Below are positions 1-7,754 of a stretch of 55,866 bases of DNA, one piece after another. Below the pieces are notes generated by a model. The model searched no databases, was not told the DNA's origin, and was given only the letters and a program-made list of their open reading frames with translations. Position 1 is the stretch's first letter; every line of letters begins with the position of its first letter. A program made the translations under genes and the position numbers. The DNA is from Bacteroidetes bacterium CG2_30_33_31 (GTDB lineage Bacteria; Bacteroidota; Bacteroidia; Bacteroidales; UBA1556), in contig MNXP01000017.1 in assembly GCA_001872625.1 (NCBI GenBank), forward strand, positions 1 to 55,866. The letters run 5' to 3'.

Positions 1-186
1 TTCAGTAGGTTTTTTTAGTTTAACAGGCCCAGATTTGCCTTTTACTGAGCCAATTTCCTCTACAATTATATTCTTAGCTTGATCCACACAGTTTTCACAA
101 ATCTGTCCGTCGATGCCACTGATAAGCATTTTTACTTCATTTCGTCCTCGACCACAGAAGGAACATCTATCATTTTTATTTGACAT
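1..186 (-). CDS. clpX: ATP-dependent Clp protease ATP-binding subunit ClpX (N-terminal part)
   Basis: This is the 5' end of a gene whose remainder lies left of the window; 62 codons are visible. The start is the ATG at 184-186. The translated segment is the ClpX zinc-binding domain: Cys8 and Cys11 (CSFC) and Cys30 and Cys33 (CENC) form the four-cysteine zinc site, with the usual 'GRGRNEV' and 'LISG' segments between them. ClpX is the AAA+ unfoldase that recognises substrates and feeds them to ClpP in the cytoplasm. It lies 4 nt downstream of clpP on the same strand, the standard clpP-clpX order, so the two are probably co-transcribed. The ATPase core is not visible here, so only the start is documented. 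Confidence 0.93.
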   Translation of the reverse strand, partial: MSNKNDRCSFCGRGRNEVKMLISGIDGQICENCVDQAKNIIVEEIGSVKGKSGPVKLKKPTE

Positions 187-190
187 AAAT

Positions 191-859
191 TTATTTTTTC
201 TGTCCTAAAATTTCGTCAATCATACCATATTCAAGGGCCTCAGAGGAGGTCATCCAATAGTCGCGGTCGGCATCTTTCCATATTTGTTTGTATGAGCGTT
301 TGGAGTGTTTTGCAATAATCTCATAGAGCTCTTGTTTCAATTTTTGGATTTCTTTAGCAGTGATTTCGATATCGCTTGCTTGTCCGCTTGCTCCGCCCAT
401 AGGCTGATGAATAAGAATCCGAGAATGAGGAAGTGCTGAACGTTTTCCACTGTCGCCAGCACAAAGCAAAACAGCGCCCATTGATGCAGCCATACCAGTA
501 CAAATTGTTGCTATAGAAGGATTAATATATTGCATGGTGTCATAAATTCCTAAACCAGCGTAAACTGAGCCACCAGGTGTATTTAGATAAATTTGAATAT
601 CTTTATTTGCATCTACAGACTCCAAAAAAAGAAGCTGTGCTTGAATAATATTTGCCACATAATCATCTATTGGAACGCCAAGAAAAATGATTCTATCCAT
701 CATCAAACGCGAAAAAACATCCATTGATGCCACGTTCAACTGGCGCTCTTCGATAATCATTGGCGAAATATTGGTAACAGCTGTATTAAATCTATCTAAT
801 GTTAAACTACTAATGCCCATGTGTTTAGTAGCATATTTTCTAAATTCGTTATGATCCAT
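191..859 (-). CDS. clpP: ATP-dependent Clp protease proteolytic subunit ClpP
   Basis: A 222-residue serine peptidase of the ClpP family, cytoplasmic, forming the proteolytic chamber that works with ClpX. The triad is visible as Ser126 in 'GMAASMGAVL', His151 in 'ILIHQPMGG' and Asp200 in 'DRDYW'. The spacing (25 and 49 residues) equals that of the E. coli enzyme. The oligomerisation and substrate segment 'YLNTPGGSVYAGLGIYD' is intact. The N-terminus is somewhat longer than in E. coli, with about 15 extra residues before the triad. clpX follows immediately on the same strand. A TAnnTTTG-type box on the minus strand at 892-899 lies 33 nt upstream of the start and is a plausible promoter. Identification is secure. 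Confidence 0.97.
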   Translation of the reverse strand: MDHNEFRKYATKHMGISSLTLDRFNTAVTNISPMIIEERQLNVASMDVFSRLMMDRIIFLGVPIDDYVANIIQAQLLFLESVDANKDIQIYLNTPGGSVYAGLGIYDTMQYINPSIATICTGMAASMGAVLLCAGDSGKRSALPHSRILIHQPMGGASGQASDIEITAKEIQKLKQELYEIIAKHSKRSYKQIWKDADRDYWMTSSEALEYGMIDEILGQKK

Positions 860-891
860 ATCTTAAATTTTATAGAATTTTAATAATGTTA

Positions 892-899
892 CAAAGTTA
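892..899 (-). promoter_or_regulatory. candidate Bacteroidota -7 promoter box for clpPX
   Basis: The minus strand reads TAACTTTG, matching TAnnTTTG, 33 nt upstream of the clpP ATG. No well-spaced upstream TTG was found, so only the -7 half is supported. Confidence 0.35.
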
Positions 900-932
900 A
901 TGTTTTCAGCAAAGCGCGAAGATAATATTTTG

Positions 933-940
933 TATTTTTG
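933..940 (+). promoter_or_regulatory. candidate -7 promoter box for the Crp/Fnr regulator gene
   Basis: TATTTTTG matches TAnnTTTG and ends only 4 nt before the ATG at 945. If used, transcription would begin at or just inside that ATG. Then the message is leaderless, or translation really starts at the in-frame ATG at 972. Confidence 0.3.
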
Positions 941-944
941 GTAG

Positions 945-1580
945 ATGATAAACAATGACCTACTCCATAACATGAAATTAACTTATCCACCTTACTTTGA
1001 ACCTAAGCTTATTGAAGAAATTGAGGGCTCTAAATTTTTGTCTGCAGAGAAAGGCTTTACTTTGTTAAATACTGGAGAAGATATATTTGGAATCCCATTG
1101 GTTATTAGTGGTAAATTGCTCTTAGTGTCGGAAGATGAATCTGGCAAACAACTACTTTTATATGAAATAAATCCTGGCGAAAGTTGTATTTTATCCATCA
1201 CGGCTTCTCTAAATCACAAGCCCAGCGAAGCTCGTGCAATTTTGAGTGAAGATAGCGAAATGATAATTTTAGATTCGCGCGCTGTAAAAGATTGGGTGAA
1301 TAAATATGAAGGTTTCCGAAAATTTATTTTTGAACTTTATCAAAAAAGACTTTCAGATTTGCTACATCTTGTTGATGCAATAAGTTTTAAAAATATCGAC
1401 AGTCGCCTCGAAGAATATCTGCATCAAAAAGCCGACAAAAATCTTGAAATTAATAGAACTCATCAACAAATTGCTGATAGCTTAGGAACAGCAAGAGAAG
1501 TGATTTCCAGACTTTTAAAAGAAATGGAAAATAAAAAATTGATAAAACTCACCCGAGGAAAAATTATTCTAATTCATTAA
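945..1580 (+). CDS. Crp/Fnr family transcriptional regulator
   Basis: A 211-residue cytoplasmic transcription factor. Residues about 30-125 form the cyclic-nucleotide-binding-like beta-roll ('LLNTGEDIFGIPLVISGKLL', 'NPGESC'). A dimerisation helix follows, then a C-terminal winged helix-turn-helix (about 165-205) with the recognition segment 'SLGTAREVISRLLKEME'. There is no Fnr-type N-terminal cysteine cluster, so oxygen sensing through an Fe-S cluster is not indicated. The ligand cannot be predicted. The start is uncertain: an ATG at 972 (MKLTYPPYF) is in frame and fits better if the promoter box at 933-940 is real. A MazG-like gene follows 25 nt downstream on the same strand. Target genes are unknown. 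Confidence 0.92.
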   Translation: MINNDLLHNMKLTYPPYFEPKLIEEIEGSKFLSAEKGFTLLNTGEDIFGIPLVISGKLLLVSEDESGKQLLLYEINPGESCILSITASLNHKPSEARAILSEDSEMIILDSRAVKDWVNKYEGFRKFIFELYQKRLSDLLHLVDAISFKNIDSRLEEYLHQKADKNLEINRTHQQIADSLGTAREVISRLLKEMENKKLIKLTRGKIILIH

Positions 1581-1605
1581 AATATTTATTATCAAAAAAA
1601 ATATT

Positions 1606-1929
1606 ATGACTATTGAAGAAGTTCAGAAAGAGGTGGATGATTGGATAAAAACTTATGGAGTAAGATATTTTAATGAGCTCACTAATATGGCTATTCTTAC
1701 CGAAGAAGTGGGAGAGTTAGCAAGAATTATTGCTCGAAAATATGGCGAGCAATCTTTTAAAGAAGGCGAAAGTAATTTGAATCTTGGTGACGAAATAGCT
1801 GATATTTTTTGGGTTTTGGTTTGTATTGCCAACCAAACTGGAGTTGACCTTACCGAAGCATTAAGGCAAAATATTGAAAAGAAAACAAATCGAGATGGAA
1901 ATCGTCATAAGAATAATATTAAGCTTTAA
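1606..1929 (+). CDS. MazG-like nucleotide pyrophosphohydrolase
   Basis: A 107-residue, single-domain MazG-superfamily protein. The metal-binding acidic motifs are visible: 'EEVGE' (about residues 29-33) and 'DEIADIFW' (about 65-72), the two halves of the all-alpha NTP pyrophosphatase site. This family hydrolyses nucleoside triphosphates, often non-canonical ones, to monophosphate plus pyrophosphate in the cytoplasm. Full-length MazG has two such domains; this is the short single-copy type common in Bacteroidota. It sits between the Crp/Fnr gene and the DUF5686 gene, 6 nt before the latter, so the three may form one transcript. The actual substrate is not predictable from sequence. Confidence 0.88.
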   Translation: MTIEEVQKEVDDWIKTYGVRYFNELTNMAILTEEVGELARIIARKYGEQSFKEGESNLNLGDEIADIFWVLVCIANQTGVDLTEALRQNIEKKTNRDGNRHKNNIKL

Positions 1930-1935
1930 TAAATT

Positions 1936-4350
1936 ATGGTTTCAAGAATCTTCGCCTCTATTTTTTTGCTCTTTATTATTTCCAACCTTGGATTTTCACA
2001 AAAAATTAATGGCAAAATTATTGACTCTGACACAAAAAAACCATTGGCATTTGTAAATATAAGATTTGTTGATAATTTAAATGGTACCACCAGCGATATT
2101 GATGGCCGATTTTCGGTGGATATAAAAGAAGAAAAATTGCGCCTGATTTTTAGCTATGTTGGGTATTTCGACACCACAATTGTCTTGAACAAATATTCAT
2201 CTAATTTTCTGGTTGTCAAAATGATACCTAAAATTATTAATCTTACTGAAGTCGAAATATTGCCTCAAGAGAATCCTGCTCATCGCATAATAAAAAGAGC
2301 CATAGAAAACAGAAAGTTTAATAATCCCGAAAATCTTAAATCATTTTCTTATAACTCATACAATAAAATGATATTTACTGCCGACCAAAATACTTCGCAG
2401 CTAAACGACAGCCTTAATCCAGACAGTTCACAAATAAAGACTCGAAAATTTATCGAAAAACAAAACATTTTTATGATGGAGTCGGTAAGTAAGAGATATT
2501 TCAAAGAAAACAAAAATTATGAGGAAGTTCTTGGAAGCAGAGTTTCTGGCTTGAACGATCCATTTTTTGCAATTTTGGCAACGCAATTTCAGTCCTTCTC
2601 TTTCTACGATCCTTTCTTCAATCTTTTAGGAAAAAATTATGTGAATCCGATAAGCCCAGCAAGCACTAACAAATACTTTTTTTTGATTCAGGATACTATC
2701 TATCAACAAAATGACAGTATTTTCATAATTTCATTTCGACCACAAAAGAATACAAATTTTGATGCTTTATCTGGCCTGATTTATATAAATAGCGATGGTT
2801 ATGCTGTGCAAAATGTGGTGGCTGAACCCAACGAAAAGGATTCAGTTTATGGAATTAAAATTATGCAGATGTATAAAAAAATTAATGGCCAAGCTTGGTT
2901 TCCAATTCAACTCAATACCACCATTAAGCTAAATACAATTGAAATAGATCACATGCCATTTCTGGGAATTGGCACCACATATTTGGACAGTATAAAAATT
3001 AATCCAGAGATAGAAAATAGAGTTTTTAGGAAAAATCTTAAAGTTGAGATAAACAAAGAAGCTGGCAAAAAACCAGAGTCTTACTGGGATTTATTTCGCG
3101 TTGATTCGCTTACTCTCAGGGAAATAAATACCTATAAAAGCATCGATAGTATTGGGAAAGTTGAACATTTAGATGCAAAATTAAAAAGTCTTAAAATTCT
3201 TGCAAATGGTAGTATTCCTTTAGGCATTATCAGTTTCCCGCTTAACAGATTTGTTGCTTTTAATTCTTATGAAAAATTTAGATTAGGTCTTGGAATATTC
3301 ACCAATGAAAGAATATCTCGCTATTTTAATTTAGGAATATTTGGAGCTTATGGCACTGGCGACAAAAATTATAAATATGGTGTTAATGTGATAGTTACAC
3401 CATGGCCAAATACGGATTTCAAGATTAATTTGATTTACAAAAACGACATTGAAGAATCCGCCAAGCAACAAGTTTTTGGAAAACATTCGCTTTTTTCGTC
3501 TCAAAACTTCAGAAATTATCTGGTAAATAAGATGAATGGGATTGAATCTTTTAGAGGAGAGGTGAAGTTTAGAGCCTTTAAGCATTTTGTATGGAATATT
3601 GGAGCAGAATATTCTAACAAAATTGGCTTGGATGATTACAGATTTGTGCTAAAGTCCAATGAAGGTGTAGAAGTAAGTGCAAATAATTTTTCATTCGGGG
3701 AAGTTTTTTTAGGAGCTCGCTTTGCTTTCAGAGAAAAATTAATTCGCAACCAATACAGCCAAGTTTCTATGGGTACAAAATTTCCAATTTTATACTTCCA
3801 AATCAGCCAGGCTTCCAAGCTATTGGGAAGCGATTTCAAATATCAAAGATTAGATATACAAGTCGATAAAATTTTCAGAATAAGATATTTAGGCAATACA
3901 AATTTGACATTAAAAGCTGGATATATCAATTCATCCTTGCCATGGTATCAATTGTATAATGGAAATGGCAGCTATTTGAAATTTTATGTTTTCTCCGAAA
4001 AAACTTATGGAACTATGGGAGTTAATGAATTTCTGTCAGACAAATATATATCGCTATTTTGGGAACATAATTTTGGAAAATTACCTTTTAAAAACAAATA
4101 TTTTGCACCCAATATTAAACTTGAAAACAATTTTGGGTGGGGAAGTATGAGCTCTAAATGGCGACACAAGAATTTGAATTTCAACACTATGGAAAAAGGT
4201 TTTTTTGAAACTGGGATTATTTTAGCCAATATTTTGAAATCAAAAATAAGCAGCATAGGTTTTGGAGCTTTCTATCGCTATGGTCCATATTCATTGCCAA
4301 AAGTCAAAGATAATTTCGCTTATAAAATCAATATAGGATATTTATTTTAA
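1936..4350 (+). CDS. DUF5686 outer-membrane protein with carboxypeptidase-regulatory-like domain
   Basis: An 804-residue exported protein. Residues 1-21 are a signal peptide ending 'NLGFSQ'. Residues about 22-100 form a carboxypeptidase-regulatory-like (CarbopepD_reg_2) beta-sandwich, with 'GKIIDSDTKKPLAFVNI' and 'GTTSDIDGRFSV', as found at the N-termini of Bacteroidota TonB-type receptors. The rest matches the DUF5686 family: a long beta-rich region with alternating aromatic residues, ending in 'YKINIGYLF', a typical outer-membrane barrel closing strand. There is no plug domain, so it is not a SusC receptor. The function of DUF5686 is not established; outer-membrane location is inferred from the architecture. 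It starts 6 nt after the MazG-like gene. Confidence 0.88.
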   Translation: MVSRIFASIFLLFIISNLGFSQKINGKIIDSDTKKPLAFVNIRFVDNLNGTTSDIDGRFSVDIKEEKLRLIFSYVGYFDTTIVLNKYSSNFLVVKMIPKIINLTEVEILPQENPAHRIIKRAIENRKFNNPENLKSFSYNSYNKMIFTADQNTSQLNDSLNPDSSQIKTRKFIEKQNIFMMESVSKRYFKENKNYEEVLGSRVSGLNDPFFAILATQFQSFSFYDPFFNLLGKNYVNPISPASTNKYFFLIQDTIYQQNDSIFIISFRPQKNTNFDALSGLIYINSDGYAVQNVVAEPNEKDSVYGIKIMQMYKKINGQAWFPIQLNTTIKLNTIEIDHMPFLGIGTTYLDSIKINPEIENRVFRKNLKVEINKEAGKKPESYWDLFRVDSLTLREINTYKSIDSIGKVEHLDAKLKSLKILANGSIPLGIISFPLNRFVAFNSYEKFRLGLGIFTNERISRYFNLGIFGAYGTGDKNYKYGVNVIVTPWPNTDFKINLIYKNDIEESAKQQVFGKHSLFSSQNFRNYLVNKMNGIESFRGEVKFRAFKHFVWNIGAEYSNKIGLDDYRFVLKSNEGVEVSANNFSFGEVFLGARFAFREKLIRNQYSQVSMGTKFPILYFQISQASKLLGSDFKYQRLDIQVDKIFRIRYLGNTNLTLKAGYINSSLPWYQLYNGNGSYLKFYVFSEKTYGTMGVNEFLSDKYISLFWEHNFGKLPFKNKYFAPNIKLENNFGWGSMSSKWRHKNLNFNTMEKGFFETGIILANILKSKISSIGFGAFYRYGPYSLPKVKDNFAYKINIGYLF

Positions 4351-4463
4351 AGATATTTTCCTTGTATAATTTTCCCAAATAAGAGCATAAAAAATAAAAT
4401 TTCTACAAAACCTAAATTTCTGATAAATAAAATTTTAGGTATGATTTGGCTTAAATATTTGTT

Positions 4464-4471
4464 TATCTTTG
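4464..4471 (+). promoter_or_regulatory. candidate -7 promoter box for the DEAD-box helicase gene
   Basis: TATCTTTG matches TAnnTTTG and lies 55 nt upstream of the preferred helicase ATG (4527). A TTTG at 4445-4448 lies 15 nt upstream of it, slightly closer than usual. Confidence 0.4.
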
Positions 4472-4526
4472 CCGCCTCAAATTTTAACATAGAAAGACCA
4501 AAGTTTTGGTCTATAATTTTTCCTTT

Positions 4527-6458
4527 ATGACAGATTTTAAAACAATGGATTTGTTGCCCAACATTAGCAAAGCGCTTGATGAAATGGGATTTATTGAACC
4601 AACACCAATCCAACAAGAGTGTATCCCTTTTATTTTAAACACAAAAGAAGATTTAGTTGCCAACGCACAAACAGGCACAGGCAAAACAGCAGCTTTCAGC
4701 TTGCCAATACTAAATCAAATCGATTATGAATCCAAGTCAGTTCAATGCTTAATTCTATCACCTACCCGAGAGCTGGCACTTCAAATCAAAAGCGACATTG
4801 ATAAATTTTCTAAATATTTAGACAAATTTAAGTCGGTAGCAGTTTATGGTGGAGCGAGCATCGAAAATCAAATAAAAGGCCTCAAAAGGGGCGCTCATCT
4901 TGTAGTTGGAACTCCTGGAAGAATCCTCGACTTGGTGAAAAGAAACAAATTAATTGTCAACGATATTAAATGGCTTATACTCGATGAAGCCGATGAAATG
5001 TTGAATATGGGTTTCAAAGAAGATTTAGATTCTATACTTGAAACCACTCCTGAAAGCCGCCAAACTTTATTGTTTTCGGCAACAATTCCTAAAGAAATTA
5101 TGAGAATTGCCAATAATTACATGAGAAAACCTCATGAAATTTCTGTAGGTAAAAAGAATCAAGGTGCTGATAATGTGGAACATTTCTTCTATCTTGTAAA
5201 TGCAAGAGATAAATATGCAGCACTCAAAAGAATTGTTGATGTGGCTCCTTTAGTTTACGGAATAGTTTTCTGTAGAACTCGCCGTGAGACTCAAGAAATT
5301 TCGGAAAAGCTAATAAAAGATGGATATAATACCGACTCTCTTCATGGCGATTTGTCGCAAGCTCAACGAGATAATGTGATGAATAGATTTCGTTCTAAAA
5401 CATTGCAATTGCTTGTTGCCACAGATGTTGCAGCGAGAGGACTTGATGTAAATGAACTTACTCACGTAATAAATTTCAGCCTTCCAGATGATCCCGAAGT
5501 ATATGTTCATCGTAGTGGAAGAACTGGAAGGGCAGGCAAAGAAGGCGTTTCTGTTTCTATAATTCATTCAAGAGAAAAAGGAAAAGTTAGGGATATTGAA
5601 AGAATTCTTGGCAAGAAAATCACTTATGCAGAGGTGCCGAATGGTAAACAAATTTGCGAGAAACAACTTTTTAATCTTATTACCAAGATGGAAAATGTTG
5701 AAGTCAATAACGACCAGATAGATAGTTTTATGGATGTTATTTATGCTAAATTAGAAGTGCTTTCTCGTGAGGATATTATTAAAAAATTCGTTTCTTTGGA
5801 GTTTAATCGCTTTCTCGAATATTACAAAAATGCTCAAGACATTAATCTAAATAACTATCCTGAACGCGACAGAAGAGATAGAGGCGAAAGAAGAGAAAGA
5901 GGTGATAGACCCGAAAGAGGTAGCAGAGGCGAAAGAAGCGAAAGAGAGGATAGAGGCAGCAGATCTGAAAATAGAAGAGGTAATAATGGAACAAATTTCA
6001 AAAGAATATTTATAAATATTGGCTCCAAAGACAGTGTTAGGCCTAACGAACTCATTGGAATTGTAAACGAAAACAATCCTCAACTTAGCATAGAAGTTGG
6101 AAAAATCGACATTCTTAAAAGCTTTTCTTTTTTTGAAGTTGACGAAAAATATGCCGACGATATGATTAAAAGTTTTGAAGGGAAAGAATTTAAAGGCAGA
6201 CCAATAGTTTCTGAAATCGCTGAATCTAAAGGCCGTCAGGAATCAAGTCGCTCCTTTGAAAGAAAACCAAGAACAACTTATGGCAACGAGGGTGGCGGAA
6301 GCTATAAAGGAAAATCGGAAAGATCAAGTAGTAGAAGTAGCAGCAGAGAGAGAAGTAGCGACAGAAAAAGCGGCTACAAAAGCAGTGAAAGAAGAAGCGA
6401 TAAAAGTGGTGATGGCGCCAGTAGATCGATTAGCCGTAGAAGCAGACCAAGAATTTAA
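4527..6458 (+). CDS. DEAD-box ATP-dependent RNA helicase (CsdA/DeaD type)
   Basis: A 643-residue RNA helicase. All core motifs are visible: Q motif ('TPIQQECIP'), motif I 'AQTGTGKT', Ia 'PTRELA', Ib 'TPGR', II 'DEAD', III 'SAT', V 'ATDVAARGLDV' and VI 'HRSGRTGRAG'. After the core comes an Arg/Glu/Gly-rich stretch (about 445-485), then a DbpA-type RNA-binding domain (about 487-555, 'FKRIFINIGSKDSVRP'), then a Ser/Arg/Lys-rich tail to the C-terminus. This suggests a role in ribosome assembly or cold-shock RNA remodelling, as for DeaD and DbpA. I use the ATG at 4527; a TTG 21 nt upstream is less likely. The gene converges on the DUF4837 gene through a shared hairpin. Confidence 0.95.
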   Translation: MTDFKTMDLLPNISKALDEMGFIEPTPIQQECIPFILNTKEDLVANAQTGTGKTAAFSLPILNQIDYESKSVQCLILSPTRELALQIKSDIDKFSKYLDKFKSVAVYGGASIENQIKGLKRGAHLVVGTPGRILDLVKRNKLIVNDIKWLILDEADEMLNMGFKEDLDSILETTPESRQTLLFSATIPKEIMRIANNYMRKPHEISVGKKNQGADNVEHFFYLVNARDKYAALKRIVDVAPLVYGIVFCRTRRETQEISEKLIKDGYNTDSLHGDLSQAQRDNVMNRFRSKTLQLLVATDVAARGLDVNELTHVINFSLPDDPEVYVHRSGRTGRAGKEGVSVSIIHSREKGKVRDIERILGKKITYAEVPNGKQICEKQLFNLITKMENVEVNNDQIDSFMDVIYAKLEVLSREDIIKKFVSLEFNRFLEYYKNAQDINLNNYPERDRRDRGERRERGDRPERGSRGERSEREDRGSRSENRRGNNGTNFKRIFINIGSKDSVRPNELIGIVNENNPQLSIEVGKIDILKSFSFFEVDEKYADDMIKSFEGKEFKGRPIVSEIAESKGRQESSRSFERKPRTTYGNEGGGSYKGKSERSSSRSSSRERSSDRKSGYKSSERRSDKSGDGASRSISRRSRPRI

Positions 6459-6472
6459 CATTCTCTCATACA

Positions 6473-6527
6473 ATATTTTACTTCATTTCAAAGCTATCAA
6501 AAATAGCTTCGAGATGAAGTAAAATAT
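6473..6527. terminator. long bidirectional hairpin between convergent genes
   Basis: Left arm 6473-6497 pairs with right arm 6503-6527: 25 positions, one A-C mismatch (6490/6510), one T-G wobble (6487/6513) and a 5-nt loop. A T-rich run (6529-6547) follows on the plus strand, as expected for termination of the helicase transcript. The DUF4837 stop codon (6478-6480) and its last 15-16 codons lie inside the stem, so the hairpin is also coding sequence on the minus strand. Confidence 0.75.
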
Positions 6528-7473
6528 CTCTTTTATCTTTTTTTGGTGCTTTTATATAGCCATCTAAAGTTATAATTTTGTTAGAAATGGTGTCCACAAA
6601 AGTGTAAGATATAAATGGACCTCCCATGGCGTAACCCTCCACATCCCACCATGAACGTAAGAGCGTAGAATAATTTCCTTTAAAATCTACATTTTCATAA
6701 TAGGCTGGAAAAACGCTTGATGTTTTCATGTACGAACCATTGACTGGCCCTGGAATATATGCCTTTGTGATGGAATCGCGGTGAGCAATTATATTTTTTA
6801 CAGCAAAAGCCATAGTGTCGGTGTAAGGTTTAATATAAATGAAAACACCTTCTTCTACATCAGCATCAACTCGTCTCAACCAAGCAAAACCAGCAGTATC
6901 AGCGGCCAAATAATATCCTCGTGGGAAAGTCATTTTAAATCCAAATCTCTTTTGTATTTCTGTTGAAAGACTATCAGTTCTAATTCCATAAAAAACATTT
7001 TTTAATCTTTCCAATTCATTTTTCCTAAATAACTCATTGATTTTTTTGTTGTTTTCCGCAAAAAAATCATAAAAATCAGATGTATTTTTACTTCTTATCT
7101 CAATGATAGTTTGTGGTTTAGCATAAACATTATTCACTACTCTCATCGAACTTTTTTCAAAATCGTTTCTTATTTTCACAATCAGAATATTACGATATTT
7201 AGTATAAAGGTCTTTAAAAATATTTTCAGGAATATGGTCAAGGTCAAAATATGGTTCGCTTTGAACGAGCCAAGGTTCAGACTCGCTAAGATAACTTTTT
7301 ATGGTATCACCTACAGATGATTTCCATAAATCATTGTCAATAACGACAAGTGCTTCCGAAGTTTTGCCCGCAGATGTAAATAAGAAATTCTTGTTATTTT
7401 TACTTTTATTATTGCAAGCTGAAGCGCCCGCAATTAGCAGGGAAATAATTAATATATGGCCAAAATTTTTCAT
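6478..7473 (-). CDS. DUF4837 family lipoprotein
   Basis: A 331-residue predicted lipoprotein. I choose the ATG at 7471-7473 because it gives a proper lipoprotein signal ('MKNFGHILIISLL' followed by the lipobox 'AGASAC', Cys20). An upstream in-frame ATG would add 19 residues that spoil the signal. The mature part opens with 'TSAGKTSEALVVIDNDLW', characteristic of the DUF4837 family, which is confined largely to Bacteroidota and has no assigned function. No transmembrane segment follows, so the protein is probably tethered to a membrane and periplasm- or surface-exposed. Its last residues 'FDSFEMK' are encoded within the convergent hairpin. A promoter-like element lies at 7498-7530. Confidence 0.87.
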   Translation of the reverse strand: MKNFGHILIISLLIAGASACNNKSKNNKNFLFTSAGKTSEALVVIDNDLWKSSVGDTIKSYLSESEPWLVQSEPYFDLDHIPENIFKDLYTKYRNILIVKIRNDFEKSSMRVVNNVYAKPQTIIEIRSKNTSDFYDFFAENNKKINELFRKNELERLKNVFYGIRTDSLSTEIQKRFGFKMTFPRGYYLAADTAGFAWLRRVDADVEEGVFIYIKPYTDTMAFAVKNIIAHRDSITKAYIPGPVNGSYMKTSSVFPAYYENVDFKGNYSTLLRSWWDVEGYAMGGPFISYTFVDTISNKIITLDGYIKAPKKDKRDILLHLEAIFDSFEMK

Positions 7474-7497
7474 GAATTTAATATTTAATTTGGAATT

Positions 7498-7530
7498 CAA
7501 AAATAAGTAGATTGTAGATAACAAAAACAA
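7498..7530 (-). promoter_or_regulatory. candidate promoter for the DUF4837 gene
   Basis: On the minus strand TATTTTTG (7498-7505) matches TAnnTTTG. TTG triplets lie 16 nt (7522-7524) and 22 nt (7528-7530) upstream of it. The box is 24 nt before the chosen ATG. Confidence 0.4.
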
Positions 7531-7577
7531 TAGCTTTTGCTAAGTGAATTATTTTATTGAAAATTTGAAAAAATATG

Positions 7578-7606
7578 TTGAAGTATAACAAATAATTGTA
7601 CTTTTG
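7578..7606 (+). promoter_or_regulatory. promoter of the tRNA-Val gene
   Basis: TTG at 7578-7580, an 18-nt spacer, then TACTTTTG at 7599-7606. This matches the Bacteroidota TTG-N(17-23)-TAnnTTTG consensus and ends 13 nt before the tRNA. Confidence 0.6.
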
Positions 7607-7619
7607 TACCTCGATTTAA

Positions 7620-7697
7620 GGGAGTTTAGCTCAGCTGGTTCAGAGCATCTGCCCTACAAGCAGAGGGTCACTGGTTCGAATCCAGTAACTCCCACCA
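7620..7697 (+). tRNA. tRNA-Val (anticodon UAC)
   Basis: A complete cloverleaf of 78 nt including an encoded CCA end. The acceptor arms are GGGAGTT (7620-7626) and AACTCCC (7687-7693). The D-stem is GCTC/GAGC with a GG-containing loop. The anticodon stem is TCTGC/GCAGA, and the T-arm is ACTGG-TTCGAAT-CCAGT. The seven-base anticodon loop reads CCTACAA, giving anticodon TAC for valine. Position 33 is therefore C rather than the nearly universal T. The gene stands alone with its own promoter (7578-7606) and a strong terminator directly downstream. Confidence 0.95.
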
Positions 7698-7726
7698 AAA
7701 AGCCGCAATTGAGCGGCTTTTTTTTT
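7698..7726 (+). terminator. intrinsic terminator of the tRNA-Val gene
   Basis: AAAAGCCGC pairs with GCGGCTTTT around a 6-nt loop (7707-7712), followed by a run of T. It begins immediately after the CCA end. Confidence 0.85.
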
Positions 7727-7754
7727 AAATATTTTTGAAGTCGAAAAATTTATT

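Noticed and set aside
5847-6083. Ser/Phe/Leu-rich open frames on the minus strand under the helicase tail
   Set aside because: They are antisense to the Arg/Glu/Gly-rich coding repeat; low complexity on the reverse strand produces such frames by chance.
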